Source: Verrucomicrobiota bacterium (GTDB taxonomy: Bacteria > Verrucomicrobiota > Kiritimatiellia > CAJWTS01). From it: 37,784 nucleotides of DNA. A program made the position numbers and the translations under genes. Of this stretch, positions 1-9,375 are shown piece after piece (positions within the stretch are counted from its first letter, which is position 1; each line of letters begins with the position of its first letter). The notes under the pieces were generated by a model. That model had not been told where the DNA came from and ran no database searches. It worked only from the letters and a program-made list of their open reading frames with translations. The stretch covers positions 1 to 37,784 of the forward strand of contig JAQBYD010000040.1 of assembly GCA_027623315.1 (NCBI GenBank). The letters are read 5' to 3'.

Positions 1-220
1 GCATGAGACATTCACCCAGCTATGCTGGAAATCGATGAAGCTTGTGGTCAATACTTACGACAAAGGCGCACTGAATACGACGTTCGCTGGATTTGGGCCT
101 AGTCCGGGCGCGCATGGTCACGAGCCCAACGCCCGCTGTGCCACACTTTGCAAAGTGTGCGCGGGGCCCACGGGGACCGGCGGGGCGTCAATCGGCTCGG
201 CGAATGATCGCCGGCGAGAT
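1..220. other. Left-edge gene-free stretch
   Basis: The 220 bases before the hydrolase stop codon hold no gene I can support. Short open frames exist on both strands but have no recognisable domain or good ribosome binding site. The only clear structure is the 18-bp palindrome at 142-159. Because the hydrolase reads leftward, this is its 3' flank and may contain a terminator or the promoter of a gene outside the window. Confidence 0.6.
142..159. repeat. 18-bp perfect palindrome
   Basis: CACACTTTGCAAAGTGTG is identical to its own reverse complement. CCCGC on the left (132-136) can pair with GCGGG on the right (161-165), so a longer interrupted stem is possible. It lies about 60 bases downstream of the hydrolase stop. 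There is no T run on either side, so it is not a classical intrinsic terminator. It could be a regulator site or a copy of a dispersed palindromic repeat. Confidence 0.75.
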
Positions 221-1027
221 TCACTCACCGTTGATTATGAAGTCACGAAGCACGTTGCGGTACGCATCATCGAAAACGGTCGTGTTGTGCCCACCGGCAA
301 GTTCATGAAATCGCTTGGGGTCCTTCGCAGCATCGAAGAGACGCTTCCCGTGGCGATACGCTATAACATCGTCCTGCGGGCTGTGCAGAATCAGCACCGG
401 ACAGTCCACCTGCCCGATACGTCCCAACGTATCGTATTTAATTCGCGTCAGAAGCCGGACCGGAAGAAAGGGGTAGAACTCCTTGCCCATATCGGGAATG
501 GAGGTGAAGGCCGACTCCAGGACGAGGCAACGCGGAGCCTTCTGCTCCGCCAGCCAGGCCCCGACCGCACCTCCCAGCGACCTTCCGAATATCGATATCG
601 ACTCCGGCGCAAGACCGCGCTCGCCGACGAGATGCGTCCACGCGGCGGCCGCCGCCTCGTACGTGCCGGCCTCCGTCGGTCGACCGGTGCTTTTTCCGTA
701 CCCCGGATAGTCGATGATCATGACGTTGAAGCCGAGCTCCGCAAAAAGCCGAATGGACTCGACGCGATCACCGATGTTTCCGGCGTTCCCGTGAAAGAAT
801 AGCACCGTGAACTCGGCCTCCGCGACCGGCACAAACCAGGCATGCATGGTCTCGTCGCCACCGCTCGAAAGGGATAGCTCCTCGTGATCCAAGCCGACGT
901 CACGCGGCGTCCACTGCAGATGTGACGTGGGGAAATAGACAAAGGATGCCTGCCGGCATGACACCAGCAAACACAGACCGACGTAAACCAGTACAGCAAT
1001 CTTCAGTACGGACAGGATTACAGTCAT
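221..1027 (-). CDS. Alpha/beta hydrolase, predicted lipoprotein
   Basis: This is a serine hydrolase of the alpha/beta fold, similar in architecture to the Bem46/YfhR-type family; the substrate is unknown. An N-terminal hydrophobic segment ends in LVSC, a good lipobox, so the mature protein probably starts at Cys24 as a membrane-anchored lipoprotein. HGNAGN forms the oxyanion-hole region, GRSLGG is the nucleophile elbow (Ser), SPQDD supplies the acid and GGHN the catalytic His near the C-terminus. The start at 1027 is preferred over an in-frame ATG at 1048 because a GGAGG sits seven bases upstream of it. It follows the acyltransferase fusion by about 40 bases, so a role in lipid or ester turnover at the envelope is possible but is inference. 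Confidence 0.85.
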   Translation of the reverse strand: MTVILSVLKIAVLVYVGLCLLVSCRQASFVYFPTSHLQWTPRDVGLDHEELSLSSGGDETMHAWFVPVAEAEFTVLFFHGNAGNIGDRVESIRLFAELGFNVMIIDYPGYGKSTGRPTEAGTYEAAAAAWTHLVGERGLAPESISIFGRSLGGAVGAWLAEQKAPRCLVLESAFTSIPDMGKEFYPFLPVRLLTRIKYDTLGRIGQVDCPVLILHSPQDDVIAYRHGKRLFDAAKDPKRFHELAGGHNTTVFDDAYRNVLRDFIINGE

Positions 1028-1034
1028 TAACTTT

Positions 1035-1039
1035 CCTCC
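1035..1039 (-). promoter_or_regulatory. Ribosome binding site deciding the hydrolase start
   Basis: GGAGG on the minus strand ends seven bases before the ATG at 1027. It lies inside the possible N-terminal extension from the ATG at 1048, which argues that the shorter form is the real protein. Confidence 0.6.
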
Positions 1040-1066
1040 GTGATTCATGACATGCTCAGGGGACGT

Positions 1067-4000
1067 TCAAGAGGTCGCCGCAATATGGGAGGTCCTGGCG
1101 AGTGCGATCTCCTTGATCCCCTTGAGATCCAGTTTTCCGGAGCCGAGCACGGGAATGGACTCGATCGCGACGTAACTCTCGAGACGTGGCTTCCAGAGAT
1201 TGGGTACATCCGCGGACCCCATGGCCTTGTGCAGTGTCGCCGCATCACCCGCCTGCGAGGTGTAGAGCACCACCAGTCTTTCCCCCTTTTTCTCGTCGGG
1301 GATCGACGTCACGACCAGCACCTGCTCCGTTGCACCGAGCGCCTCGTGATACGTCTCCTCGATCGCGAGATGAGGAACCATCTCCCCGGCGATCTTACTG
1401 AAGCGCGAGCGGCGGTCGACCAGCGTCGCAAACCCGTCTTCGTCGATCCACCCGATATCACCCGTATCGTACCAACCGTCCTGGATCACCTCGGCCGTCT
1501 TTTCTGGTTGCCCGATGTAGCCCAGCATCACGTTGGGCCCCTTCACCTGCACGAGACCTTCCTGTCCGGGCGGAAGAGGCGCACCGCTGTCGACATCCGT
1601 AATGCGCATCGCCACACCCGGTATGGGGTGCCCGATACTGCCCTCCTTCGTGCCCACCTGCTCCAATCCGTCGCCGGAGACATTCGGCAGGTTTACGGAT
1701 ACCGCAGGAGAGAGTTCGGTCGTCCCATATCCCTCGAGGGGTCGCATTCCGAACTGTTTCTCGAACGCGTCGGCAATCCGGGTCTTCAACTTCTCCGCCC
1801 CGGTAATCACAAAACGTAACGATTCAAAATCCTCGCGCTTCGCACGCCGAATATAGGCCATCAAGAAGGTTGGGGTCGACAGGAGGATCGTCGACTTGTT
1901 CTCGCGGACGATCTCGGCGATTTTTGCGCCGTCGACGGGGTTCGGGTGATAATCTACCGGGAAACCGCAGATCAAGGGGCACCACAGTGTGACGGTGTAT
2001 CCGAACGAGTGAAAGAAAGGCAGCGATGCACACATGCGGTCTTCAAACCCGAAATGGAGCGGTTCACTGAAGGCCTCCACATTCGACAGGATATTCGACT
2101 GGCTCAACATGATCCCCTTGGGCTCTGCCGTACTTCCGGAGGAGAATATGATCGTCGCCATGTCGTCGGGCAGAATTTCACGTCGACCCAAGAGCTGGTA
2201 CGCGGGAGAAAAGAGAGCGAAGAGGATCGCTTTGAGTTTCATGCCGCCGGTGATGCGCGATTGGATCTCTTCGAGCAAGACGATCCCGTCGGGCGGCTCG
2301 AACCCTTCAAGCTTCTCCAGGAACGCTTTTGAGGAGATGATGCTCTTCAGCCCGGACTGTTGAATCGCCGACTGCATGGCCTGCCGGGATGCCGTGAAAT
2401 TGAGATTCACGGAGACCTTTCCGAGCATCGCCAGGGCGAGATTCACCAGCGCGCCCCCGACGGATGAGGGCAGCAGCACACCGACGGTCTGCTCATCGTT
2501 TGTCTCTGCCCGAAGCGCTTGCGCCATCACCAACGTTGAAATCAGGGCCTTGCCGTAGGTCAGCGATTTTCCGGTCGTGTCCGTCATCGCCGGCCGCCGC
2601 CAATTCTGACGCGCACACCGGATAAACAGGCGCGGCAAGGTTCGACTCGAACTCTTCATGTTGATGACGGTCTCGCCTGCAAGCTCCTGAATGCGCTGCC
2701 TGACCTCGAAAGGACACGAGTCCGGCGACATCGGCGAACCGAAGTGGACCGTCACCGGGTACGGAAATTCGCGTGGCTTCAAAGAGGTGAGCGGCTTTCC
2801 GTGGTAGTAGCTGAAGACGCTTCCCCATCCACCGCCAATATGCACGGGGATGATCGGGATCTCCGTGCCGCGAACGATTCTTTCGAATCCGGATCGGAAT
2901 CCACGCATGTTCCCGTTGTGCGTCAGGGCTCCCTCCGCAAAGATGCAGACGAGGTACCCGTCGTCGAGCGCCTTGCGCGCACCTTCAAGCGAACGCAGCA
3001 TCTGCTTGGGTGAATCCGCGGCAGCGATCGGAATAATCTGCATCAGGTCGTATAGAGGCTTAAACCAGCGGTTTTCATATGACGGCCGGTACATCAGAAA
3101 GCGAATTCTGCGTTGCTGGGTCGCCATGATAATCACGGCATCCACCCAGGTGACGTGATTCGGAATCAGTAGCGCGGGGCCCTCCATGGGAACATTCTCG
3201 AGTCCGAAGGCGCGAATGCGGTAGCAAAACCGCGTCATCAGCACGCCGACCAGGCGCACGAAAAAGTCGGGTAAGAGCTTCAGGACCGCCACCGTCAAAA
3301 CAAGCGTCAGCAGGCCCGCTACGAGAAAGCCTGTACTCGACGTAAACCCGGGAAGCGCGGACAGCAAGGCGATGGCCCCCGCCGAGATGGCTACGCCCAG
3401 GAAGCTCAGGATGCTGTTGGCCGCTAGAATCTCACCCAACTGCTCGCGCGGAGCGCGATACTGAATAAAGGCGTTGAGCGGAACGATGAAGAAACCAGCG
3501 CTGACGCCGAGCACGACCAGCAGTATGCAAACGAACGGAAACGAAGTCGCCACGCTGAGCAGCACGCAGCTGATGGTCAACCCGAGTGCACCAAGCGGAA
3601 CCAGGCCTATTTCAATGTTTCGTCCCGAGGCCCGCCCGCAGGTGACAGCACCCCAGCCTATCCCCAGCGCCACGAGCGGAAAGAGAAATCCTGCGGACTC
3701 CCAGTCCCAGCCCAACACCTCCCGCGCATACAATATGATGTTCTGCTGGATATATCCCGCGACGAACAAGAAGTAAGCGGAAGCAAGAATCGCCAGCAAG
3801 AGATAGCGATCTGCTGCTGCGCGACGCAGAATTCTTACAACTTCGGCAATGAAGACCGGCGAAGCCTTCTTCGTGGAGCCCGCCGCAGGTGTCAGCGGGA
3901 TCTTCGTGCTGGCGAGGAATCCGCAGAAAGCCAGGAAAACACAAACGAAGCTGAGCCCCAAGTAGCCGTCCGAAAAAAGGAGACGGAGATATGCTGACGG

Positions 4001-4489
4001 AATAAACGTGCCCAGGATAATGGCGAGATACGACAGTCCGACCAGTACTCCGTTCGCCTTGGACAAGCGGTGATAACCCACAAGCTCCGGGATGATGCCA
4101 TACTTCGATGGACCAAAGATGGCGCTCTGCGTTGACATCAAGAACATGACGCCATAAGCCAGGTTAGCGCTACCCGCGGCAACGGCCCCGCAACCCAGCA
4201 CCATCACCAGCACTTCGGCCAGTTTCATTGAAACGATGATCTTGCGCTTACTGATGCGATCCGCAAGCACGCCGCCAAAATGTGAGAAGAGGAGAAAAGG
4301 AATTACGAATACGAGCGTCGTCTTCGCGATAATCGACGGCGCCGAACCGGCCTCCGGTCCCAGGCGGTTCAGAATAAAGAAGATCACCAGAAGCTTGAAC
4401 ACGTTGTCGTTCATCGCCCCAAAGAACTGGGTTGCGTTCAACCACAGAAACGAGCGTGGGAGGCGGGAATCTTCGGATGCGGCACTCAT
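1067..4489 (-). CDS. aas: LplT-PlsC-acyl-ACP synthetase fusion (Aas type)
   Basis: A protein of about 1140 residues joining three activities that in Escherichia coli are split between lplT and aas: lysophospholipid uptake or flipping, 2-acyl-glycerophospholipid acylation, and ATP-dependent loading of fatty acid onto ACP. Residues 1-410 are a 12-helix MFS transporter. A PlsC acyltransferase domain follows, with NHVTWVD (the H-x4-D motif, near residue 443) and FAEG, a variant of the usual FPEG. Residues from about 640 are an AMP-binding ligase with SSGSTAEPKG, GYGTTE and YDTGD. It acts in the inner membrane in phospholipid repair. The ATG at 4489 is chosen over an in-frame TTG at 4501; neither has a strong ribosome binding site. 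It lies 64 bases after gspF and before the hydrolase. The fused form is known in other bacteria, so it is not itself novel. Confidence 0.93.
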   Translation of the reverse strand: MSAASEDSRLPRSFLWLNATQFFGAMNDNVFKLLVIFFILNRLGPEAGSAPSIIAKTTLVFVIPFLLFSHFGGVLADRISKRKIIVSMKLAEVLVMVLGCGAVAAGSANLAYGVMFLMSTQSAIFGPSKYGIIPELVGYHRLSKANGVLVGLSYLAIILGTFIPSAYLRLLFSDGYLGLSFVCVFLAFCGFLASTKIPLTPAAGSTKKASPVFIAEVVRILRRAAADRYLLLAILASAYFLFVAGYIQQNIILYAREVLGWDWESAGFLFPLVALGIGWGAVTCGRASGRNIEIGLVPLGALGLTISCVLLSVATSFPFVCILLVVLGVSAGFFIVPLNAFIQYRAPREQLGEILAANSILSFLGVAISAGAIALLSALPGFTSSTGFLVAGLLTLVLTVAVLKLLPDFFVRLVGVLMTRFCYRIRAFGLENVPMEGPALLIPNHVTWVDAVIIMATQQRRIRFLMYRPSYENRWFKPLYDLMQIIPIAAADSPKQMLRSLEGARKALDDGYLVCIFAEGALTHNGNMRGFRSGFERIVRGTEIPIIPVHIGGGWGSVFSYYHGKPLTSLKPREFPYPVTVHFGSPMSPDSCPFEVRQRIQELAGETVINMKSSSRTLPRLFIRCARQNWRRPAMTDTTGKSLTYGKALISTLVMAQALRAETNDEQTVGVLLPSSVGGALVNLALAMLGKVSVNLNFTASRQAMQSAIQQSGLKSIISSKAFLEKLEGFEPPDGIVLLEEIQSRITGGMKLKAILFALFSPAYQLLGRREILPDDMATIIFSSGSTAEPKGIMLSQSNILSNVEAFSEPLHFGFEDRMCASLPFFHSFGYTVTLWCPLICGFPVDYHPNPVDGAKIAEIVRENKSTILLSTPTFLMAYIRRAKREDFESLRFVITGAEKLKTRIADAFEKQFGMRPLEGYGTTELSPAVSVNLPNVSGDGLEQVGTKEGSIGHPIPGVAMRITDVDSGAPLPPGQEGLVQVKGPNVMLGYIGQPEKTAEVIQDGWYDTGDIGWIDEDGFATLVDRRSRFSKIAGEMVPHLAIEETYHEALGATEQVLVVTSIPDEKKGERLVVLYTSQAGDAATLHKAMGSADVPNLWKPRLESYVAIESIPVLGSGKLDLKGIKEIALARTSHIAATS

Positions 4490-4565
4490 TTTATGAATCA
4501 AATCTTAGCACGCTCTTGCAGCGCCGAATCATACGGTCACCGGTTCTACTTCCAACGGCATCCGA

Positions 4566-5777
4566 TCACTCGAGGGTGTGACTCAATGACAGGATCGGAA
4601 GCAGGATCGAAAGTGTGACCACCAGCACAAAACCGCCGATCACGAGAATGAGGATGGGCTCGAAGAGACCCAGCGCCCGCGTGATCATGCTCTCCCACTG
4701 GCGCTGGTAGCGTTCGGCAGCGTTCGTCAGAAGACGCGGAAGATCTCCACTGGCCTCACCCGCCCTGACCCATCCCGGAAGTGAGCCGGCAAGCGGCGGC
4801 ACTCGGCGCAAGGCATCCTCAAGCGTACTCCCGTGACGCACGGTCTCCGACTCGGCGTCCACCAGGGATTCGATCCACGGGCTTCCCGTCGCGCGACCGG
4901 CCAGGGCCATGCCCTCCAGGAGCGGCACACCGGCACGCAGCAACATCGCCATCGTGCGTGCGAATCTCAGATTCGACAGAATGGTGTAGCCACGACCGGC
5001 CACGGGGAGTCCGAAAACCCGCTGGTCAGCCCTGCAGCGCAACGCGCGATCCGTCCGGGCTCGATGCTTGAACCAAAATCCTCCGGCAAGCAGAGCAAGC
5101 GCCACAAACGGACCGGCGGACCTCACGAGATTACCGGTTGACACCATTGCGCGGGTCAAGGCAGGCACATCGCGACCGGCCTCCTCGAGCAGAGACGAGG
5201 CCCACGGGATAACGGTCACGAGCATGAAAACCGCTATGATCAGGCCGATCCCGACCACAAAGGCTGGATAGATCATCGCGTTCCTGACTTTGTCGCGTAG
5301 ATATCGCTGCTCCTCCAGAAAAGCGGCAAGCTCTTCAAAGATGGTATCGAGTGTGGCGGCACGCTCGCCGACTTCAATGATCGCCTTCTCGAACGGCGAC
5401 ACCCGTGAGCTCTGGCTGCTGAGCGCATCAGCCAATGACTGCCCCTCCCGAATTTCGTCCCTCACGACGGCAAGAATATTGCGGTGCTCGGCGAGCTCCG
5501 GAGAATCAATCAGAATGTCGAGTGATTGGTCTACGGACAAACCGGCCGAAAAGAGCGCTCCCAACTCGTGGTACACCATGGCGCGGACGTCGACGCCGAA
5601 ATTCCGTGTGCGACGCGCGTACCATCGGTGATCGGATTCACTGGCGGGCGTAATCGACTCGGAGAGCGTCCCGCCGCGGGCCAATCGTTCGCGGGCATCC
5701 TTGGGGTTGTTGGCCGAGACGAGACCCCGTTGCGTCCGCCCATCCTGCCCGTATCCCTTGTAGGCGTATGTCTTCAT
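4566..5777 (-). CDS. gspF: Type II secretion system inner-membrane protein GspF
   Basis: A 403-residue protein of the GspF/PilC family, the polytopic inner-membrane platform that couples the GspE ATPase to pseudopilus assembly. It shows the family pattern of two repeated cytoplasmic helical domains (about 65-190 and 260-385), each followed by membrane helices, with three hydrophobic segments in total. An N-terminal stretch (AYKGYGQDGRTQRG) is typical of the family. The length is normal. Its ATG overlaps the gspE stop as ATGA, indicating translational coupling. A type IV pilus PilC assignment is possible from sequence alone; the adjacent secretin and ATPase make GspF the better name. Confidence 0.93.
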   Translation of the reverse strand: MKTYAYKGYGQDGRTQRGLVSANNPKDARERLARGGTLSESITPASESDHRWYARRTRNFGVDVRAMVYHELGALFSAGLSVDQSLDILIDSPELAEHRNILAVVRDEIREGQSLADALSSQSSRVSPFEKAIIEVGERAATLDTIFEELAAFLEEQRYLRDKVRNAMIYPAFVVGIGLIIAVFMLVTVIPWASSLLEEAGRDVPALTRAMVSTGNLVRSAGPFVALALLAGGFWFKHRARTDRALRCRADQRVFGLPVAGRGYTILSNLRFARTMAMLLRAGVPLLEGMALAGRATGSPWIESLVDAESETVRHGSTLEDALRRVPPLAGSLPGWVRAGEASGDLPRLLTNAAERYQRQWESMITRALGLFEPILILVIGGFVLVVTLSILLPILSLSHTLE

Positions 5778-7396
5778 ACAACATGGCCAAGGACGTCCGT
5801 GACTTCGTCAACGCTGGTCGCTCCGGCGAGAATCTTGTCGACGGCATCGTCCATCAACATGGCCATCCCCATCTCGCGAGCCGCATTCCGCACCTGGTCG
5901 GGCCCGGTAACGCCATCCCGAATGAGCTGCTGCAGGGACTCATCCATCGTCAGCAGCTCGTAGATTCCAACCCGCCCGTGATAGCCTTCGCGGCAGGATT
6001 CACACTCTCCAGCGGCCCAGACCAATTGACCCTCAAGTCGCTTAGCGGCAGGACCCAGATGTTTCAGATCCTCCGCCGTCGGATGCACGCCATGATGGCA
6101 GGTCTTGCACAGCCGCCGCACGAGACGCTGTGCGACGATGGCGCGCACGGACGCCGCCAGCAAATAGGGTTGGACGCCCATATCGATAAGGCGCACGATC
6201 GCGCTCGGTGCGTCGTTGGTGTGAAGCGTGGTGAAAACAAGGTGCCCCGTCAGAGAGGCCCTGATCGCGATTTCCGCAGTCTCCAGGTCACGAGTCTCCC
6301 CGACGAGGATGACATCCGGATCCTGGCGAAGAATATGACGAAGGCCGTCTGCGAAGGACAATCCAATCTTCGGCTTCACTTGCATCTGGCCGATGTCGGA
6401 CAACTGATATTCGATCGGATCCTCGATGGTCAGAATATTTCGCCTCGCTGAATCAAGTTCCTGCAGCCCGGCGTAGAGAGACGTGGTCTTGCCGCTTCCC
6501 GTCGGCCCCGTCACCAGTATGATTCCGTCCTTACCACCGAGGAGCCGGCGAAACCTGCCCAGCGTCAGTTTCGACATCCCCAGTTCGCCGAGGGGCAGCC
6601 GCGTAGACTGCCGATCGAGCAGACGCAATACGATGCGCTCTCCCTCCGCCACGGGAAGCGTTGAGACGCGCACATCGATCTCTCGCTCGCCGATGTGGAC
6701 ACGTGCCACACCGTCCTGCGGAAGGCGTTTCTCCGAGATATCCATCTGGGACATCACCTTGAGCCGCGAGATCAGCGAAGCCTGGAGATGCTTGGGAGGA
6801 CGTGAATGCTCATGCAGGACTCCGTCGACGCGGTAACGCACCTTGATCGTGTCCTCAAAAGGCTCCACGTGGATGTCCGACGCGCGGGCCTTGACCGCGT
6901 CGAGGAGAATCATATTCACGAGCTGCGTGATCGGTGCATCGTTCGTCTTCTCGAGCAAGTCCCCGGAGGGCGTTGCATCGGGCATCGAGGCCACCGCGGG
7001 TCCGTCATCCCCCTGCATATCCTTCAGCAAATCATGGGTGGTATCGTTGCGCTCGAAATAGCACTTCTCGATGGCTCGGAGAATAAGCTCGCGAGTCGAG
7101 ACGACTGGTTGCACATCCTGCCCCAGCAAGAGCGACAGGTACTCACACTGGTTAACCTGCGTCGGGTCGCTGGTCAACGCGCAGGGCCGATGTCCGATCC
7201 GAATCGGCAAGATCACGTTGGTCCTGGCCCACTCGACCGGAAGTTCCCGAATCAAGTCGGGATCGAGACTGGCCGGCTCGATCGACGCTAGAAACTCGAG
7301 CCCGTACCGTTCCGCGATGGCCGCGCCACTCGCCGCTGCTGCCGTCGACGACTCGTCGGCCGCACCGGCGCGGACGTCCTGCCTAGCGCTCGCCAT
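5774..7396 (-). CDS. gspE: Type II secretion ATPase GspE
   Basis: The cytoplasmic hexameric ATPase that drives pseudopilus assembly. It has an N-terminal GspE/PilB domain (about 30-130), then the ATPase core with Walker A GPTGSGKTTS near residue 295, an Asp box, Walker B DPDVILVGE and a His box. A four-cysteine zinc motif (CKTC ... CESC) in the C-terminal part is typical of GspE and PilB. The start at ATG 7396 (540 residues) is favoured over ATG 7402 because a GGAG is seven bases upstream of the former and only one base from the latter. It overlaps the end of gspD and its stop overlaps the gspF start. Confidence 0.94.
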   Translation of the reverse strand: MASARQDVRAGAADESSTAAAASGAAIAERYGLEFLASIEPASLDPDLIRELPVEWARTNVILPIRIGHRPCALTSDPTQVNQCEYLSLLLGQDVQPVVSTRELILRAIEKCYFERNDTTHDLLKDMQGDDGPAVASMPDATPSGDLLEKTNDAPITQLVNMILLDAVKARASDIHVEPFEDTIKVRYRVDGVLHEHSRPPKHLQASLISRLKVMSQMDISEKRLPQDGVARVHIGEREIDVRVSTLPVAEGERIVLRLLDRQSTRLPLGELGMSKLTLGRFRRLLGGKDGIILVTGPTGSGKTTSLYAGLQELDSARRNILTIEDPIEYQLSDIGQMQVKPKIGLSFADGLRHILRQDPDVILVGETRDLETAEIAIRASLTGHLVFTTLHTNDAPSAIVRLIDMGVQPYLLAASVRAIVAQRLVRRLCKTCHHGVHPTAEDLKHLGPAAKRLEGQLVWAAGECESCREGYHGRVGIYELLTMDESLQQLIRDGVTGPDQVRNAAREMGMAMLMDDAVDKILAGATSVDEVTDVLGHVV

Positions 7397-9350
7397 CTCC
7401 ATTCTCCATGTTGACTGAGACGTCGGATGTCTTCAATCCCGACTTCTCCCTGAGCACTTCCTCGATTCGGCTGGCCATTTCATCGTCCTTAATGATGGTT
7501 GGCGTCACGAGAATCATCAGATTCGTCTTCTGCTTCAAGTCCCGCGTGTGCCTGAAGAAGCGCCCCAGCAGAGGGATCGAACCCAACAACGGTATCCTTC
7601 GCTCTACCTTCGTTGTGTCCTCACGAATCAGCCCGCTGATAACCGCCGTCTTGCCATCTCCGACGGTAATGGTCGTCGACACCTCCCGCCGCGCGATGGT
7701 TGGAGCGAACTGGGCATTGGGTGGCCCCGGATCGATGATCGCCTCAATGCTGGGGTTCAACTCGAGCTGCACTTCGCCGCCTGGAATGATATGGGGGGTC
7801 ATACGGAGTTTAATTCCGACGTCCAGACGATCGATGTTCTGAATAACCTCTCTCGAATCCCCGGTTCCGGTGAGGGTCGACGTCAGCAGCGGAATGTTCT
7901 CGACGATACTCACCGTCGCCTCGCGATTGTTCTCGGCCTCCAGGGAGGTGCTCGCCTGGATATTCACATGTGCGTTGCGCTGCAGGGCGTCAATGTTCAC
8001 CGCGGCCGGTATTCCGACCACCAGGTTCCCAGCTCCATCCAGTCGTACCCCATGCGCGACGCCGATCGTGATGCCCTGCGGAAAAATACCCGACTGCACT
8101 CTCGAGAGAAGGCTTTCCGTGCCCTCCGCCAACTGCAGACTGCCCTGCACAACCGTATCCCCAACCGTCTCCGGGGAGTTGATTCCGGCCACCGTAAAAC
8201 CGAGATTCAATTCGTCGCTCAGGCTGACCTCGACGATGACCACTTCGACGTGCACACGCTGTGGCGCCTGATCGAGGCGGTCGATCAACTTCAGAATCAT
8301 CTCGTAGTCGCGTGGACGGGCGTCCACTACCAGGGATGCCGTCATGGCACTGGCGCGGATACTGATCTTCTTGCCGCCGCCAGCGCCCTGCTGATTCTCG
8401 CCGGAGTCAGACAGCACCTCGGACAAAATCTTGGCCGTTTCCTCGGCGTCGATGTATTTCAGAAAGATCGCGTTCAGGCCCGACGGGGAGTCCACGTCGA
8501 GCTGACCGATGATCACTTTCAACTCCTCGACCTGTGCCGCGGTGCCGACGAGCAACAAACTATTCGAATGCGGTGTTGCCACGACGACGGCATCGCGTTT
8601 CGCCGTCTCGACTTCGCGGCTCGCCGACCGGTCCAGCCGTCGGCGCAATTGCTCTGCGCGGCCCACCGGCGTGGTGTCGTCCGCACCACCGCGAATCGCC
8701 TCCATTAACTCGCGGGCCATATCCACGGCATCGGCATGCTCCAAGTGCACCACTTCGGTCACACGCGACAGCCCGGGCTGGTCGATTTCTTCAATGATCC
8801 GTTCCAGCGTGCGCACGGCTGCCGCGGTATCGGTAATAATGAGATGGTCGGTTGCATCGACAGCCACCAGGCGCCCCTTCTGCTTTGCGCCGAGTCGGGA
8901 TTGCAACGCCTTTTCGAGATCCGTGGCGTGCACGTGCTGCATGCGAATGATCTTGGTGATCAGGCCGCCTTCGGGCATCTCGTCGTCGGGTCCTACGAGC
9001 GGGGTATCGGGAAGCCCCCGCTCCGGGAGTCGCGAGACCCGGTAAACATCCGGCTCGGTTGTCGCGATGACGGTACATCCGATCGACTCCAGGATGGAAA
9101 GGAAGAGCGGATAGACCTGCTTCGTGCCAATGCGCGGTGTGATGATCGTGACCTTGCCCTCGACACCCTCATCGACAATGAATCGCTTATCGGAGTGTTG
9201 GCTGACGATCTTAACAACCGTCTGCAGATCCACCTGGTCAAAGCTGAAATCGATCAGGCGTCCGCCGGCGTCGTCAGCATGTAGCGGAGCCTGCAACAGC
9301 CAGGTGGCGAGCATGCTTAAGGCAAGGGCTTTCGGGACGCGAGTTTTCAT
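7383..9350 (-). CDS. gspD: Type II secretion outer-membrane secretin GspD
   Basis: The outer-membrane channel of the type II secretion system. A signal peptide (MKTRVPKALALSMLATWLLQ through ADD) is followed by the N0 domain (IDFSFDQVDLQTVVKIVSQH), N1-N3 ring domains, and the C-terminal secretin core with VEVVIVEVSL, the gate region, and TAVISGLI ... IPLLGSIPLLGRFF ... LMILVTPTII, the hallmark secretin end. At about 655 residues the length is normal. ATG 9350 is preferred over GTG 9365 because it puts the signal peptide at the start. It begins 25 bases after lpxA. No GspC, GspG-K, GspL, GspM or prepilin peptidase is in the window. Confidence 0.95.
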   Translation of the reverse strand: MKTRVPKALALSMLATWLLQAPLHADDAGGRLIDFSFDQVDLQTVVKIVSQHSDKRFIVDEGVEGKVTIITPRIGTKQVYPLFLSILESIGCTVIATTEPDVYRVSRLPERGLPDTPLVGPDDEMPEGGLITKIIRMQHVHATDLEKALQSRLGAKQKGRLVAVDATDHLIITDTAAAVRTLERIIEEIDQPGLSRVTEVVHLEHADAVDMARELMEAIRGGADDTTPVGRAEQLRRRLDRSASREVETAKRDAVVVATPHSNSLLLVGTAAQVEELKVIIGQLDVDSPSGLNAIFLKYIDAEETAKILSEVLSDSGENQQGAGGGKKISIRASAMTASLVVDARPRDYEMILKLIDRLDQAPQRVHVEVVIVEVSLSDELNLGFTVAGINSPETVGDTVVQGSLQLAEGTESLLSRVQSGIFPQGITIGVAHGVRLDGAGNLVVGIPAAVNIDALQRNAHVNIQASTSLEAENNREATVSIVENIPLLTSTLTGTGDSREVIQNIDRLDVGIKLRMTPHIIPGGEVQLELNPSIEAIIDPGPPNAQFAPTIARREVSTTITVGDGKTAVISGLIREDTTKVERRIPLLGSIPLLGRFFRHTRDLKQKTNLMILVTPTIIKDDEMASRIEEVLREKSGLKTSDVSVNMENGDGER

Positions 9351-9375
9351 GATCGGCGCACGCACGCAATGCGAG

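Noticed and set aside
35..802. Plus-strand frame of 255 codons at the left edge
   Set aside because: Most of it is antisense to the hydrolase, whose motifs are clear; the first 200 bases show no homology I recognise.
7548..8708. Plus-strand open frame of 386 codons opposite gspD
   Set aside because: The minus strand encodes a full secretin with all conserved motifs; the opposite frame has no domain and is a GC-rich antisense artefact.
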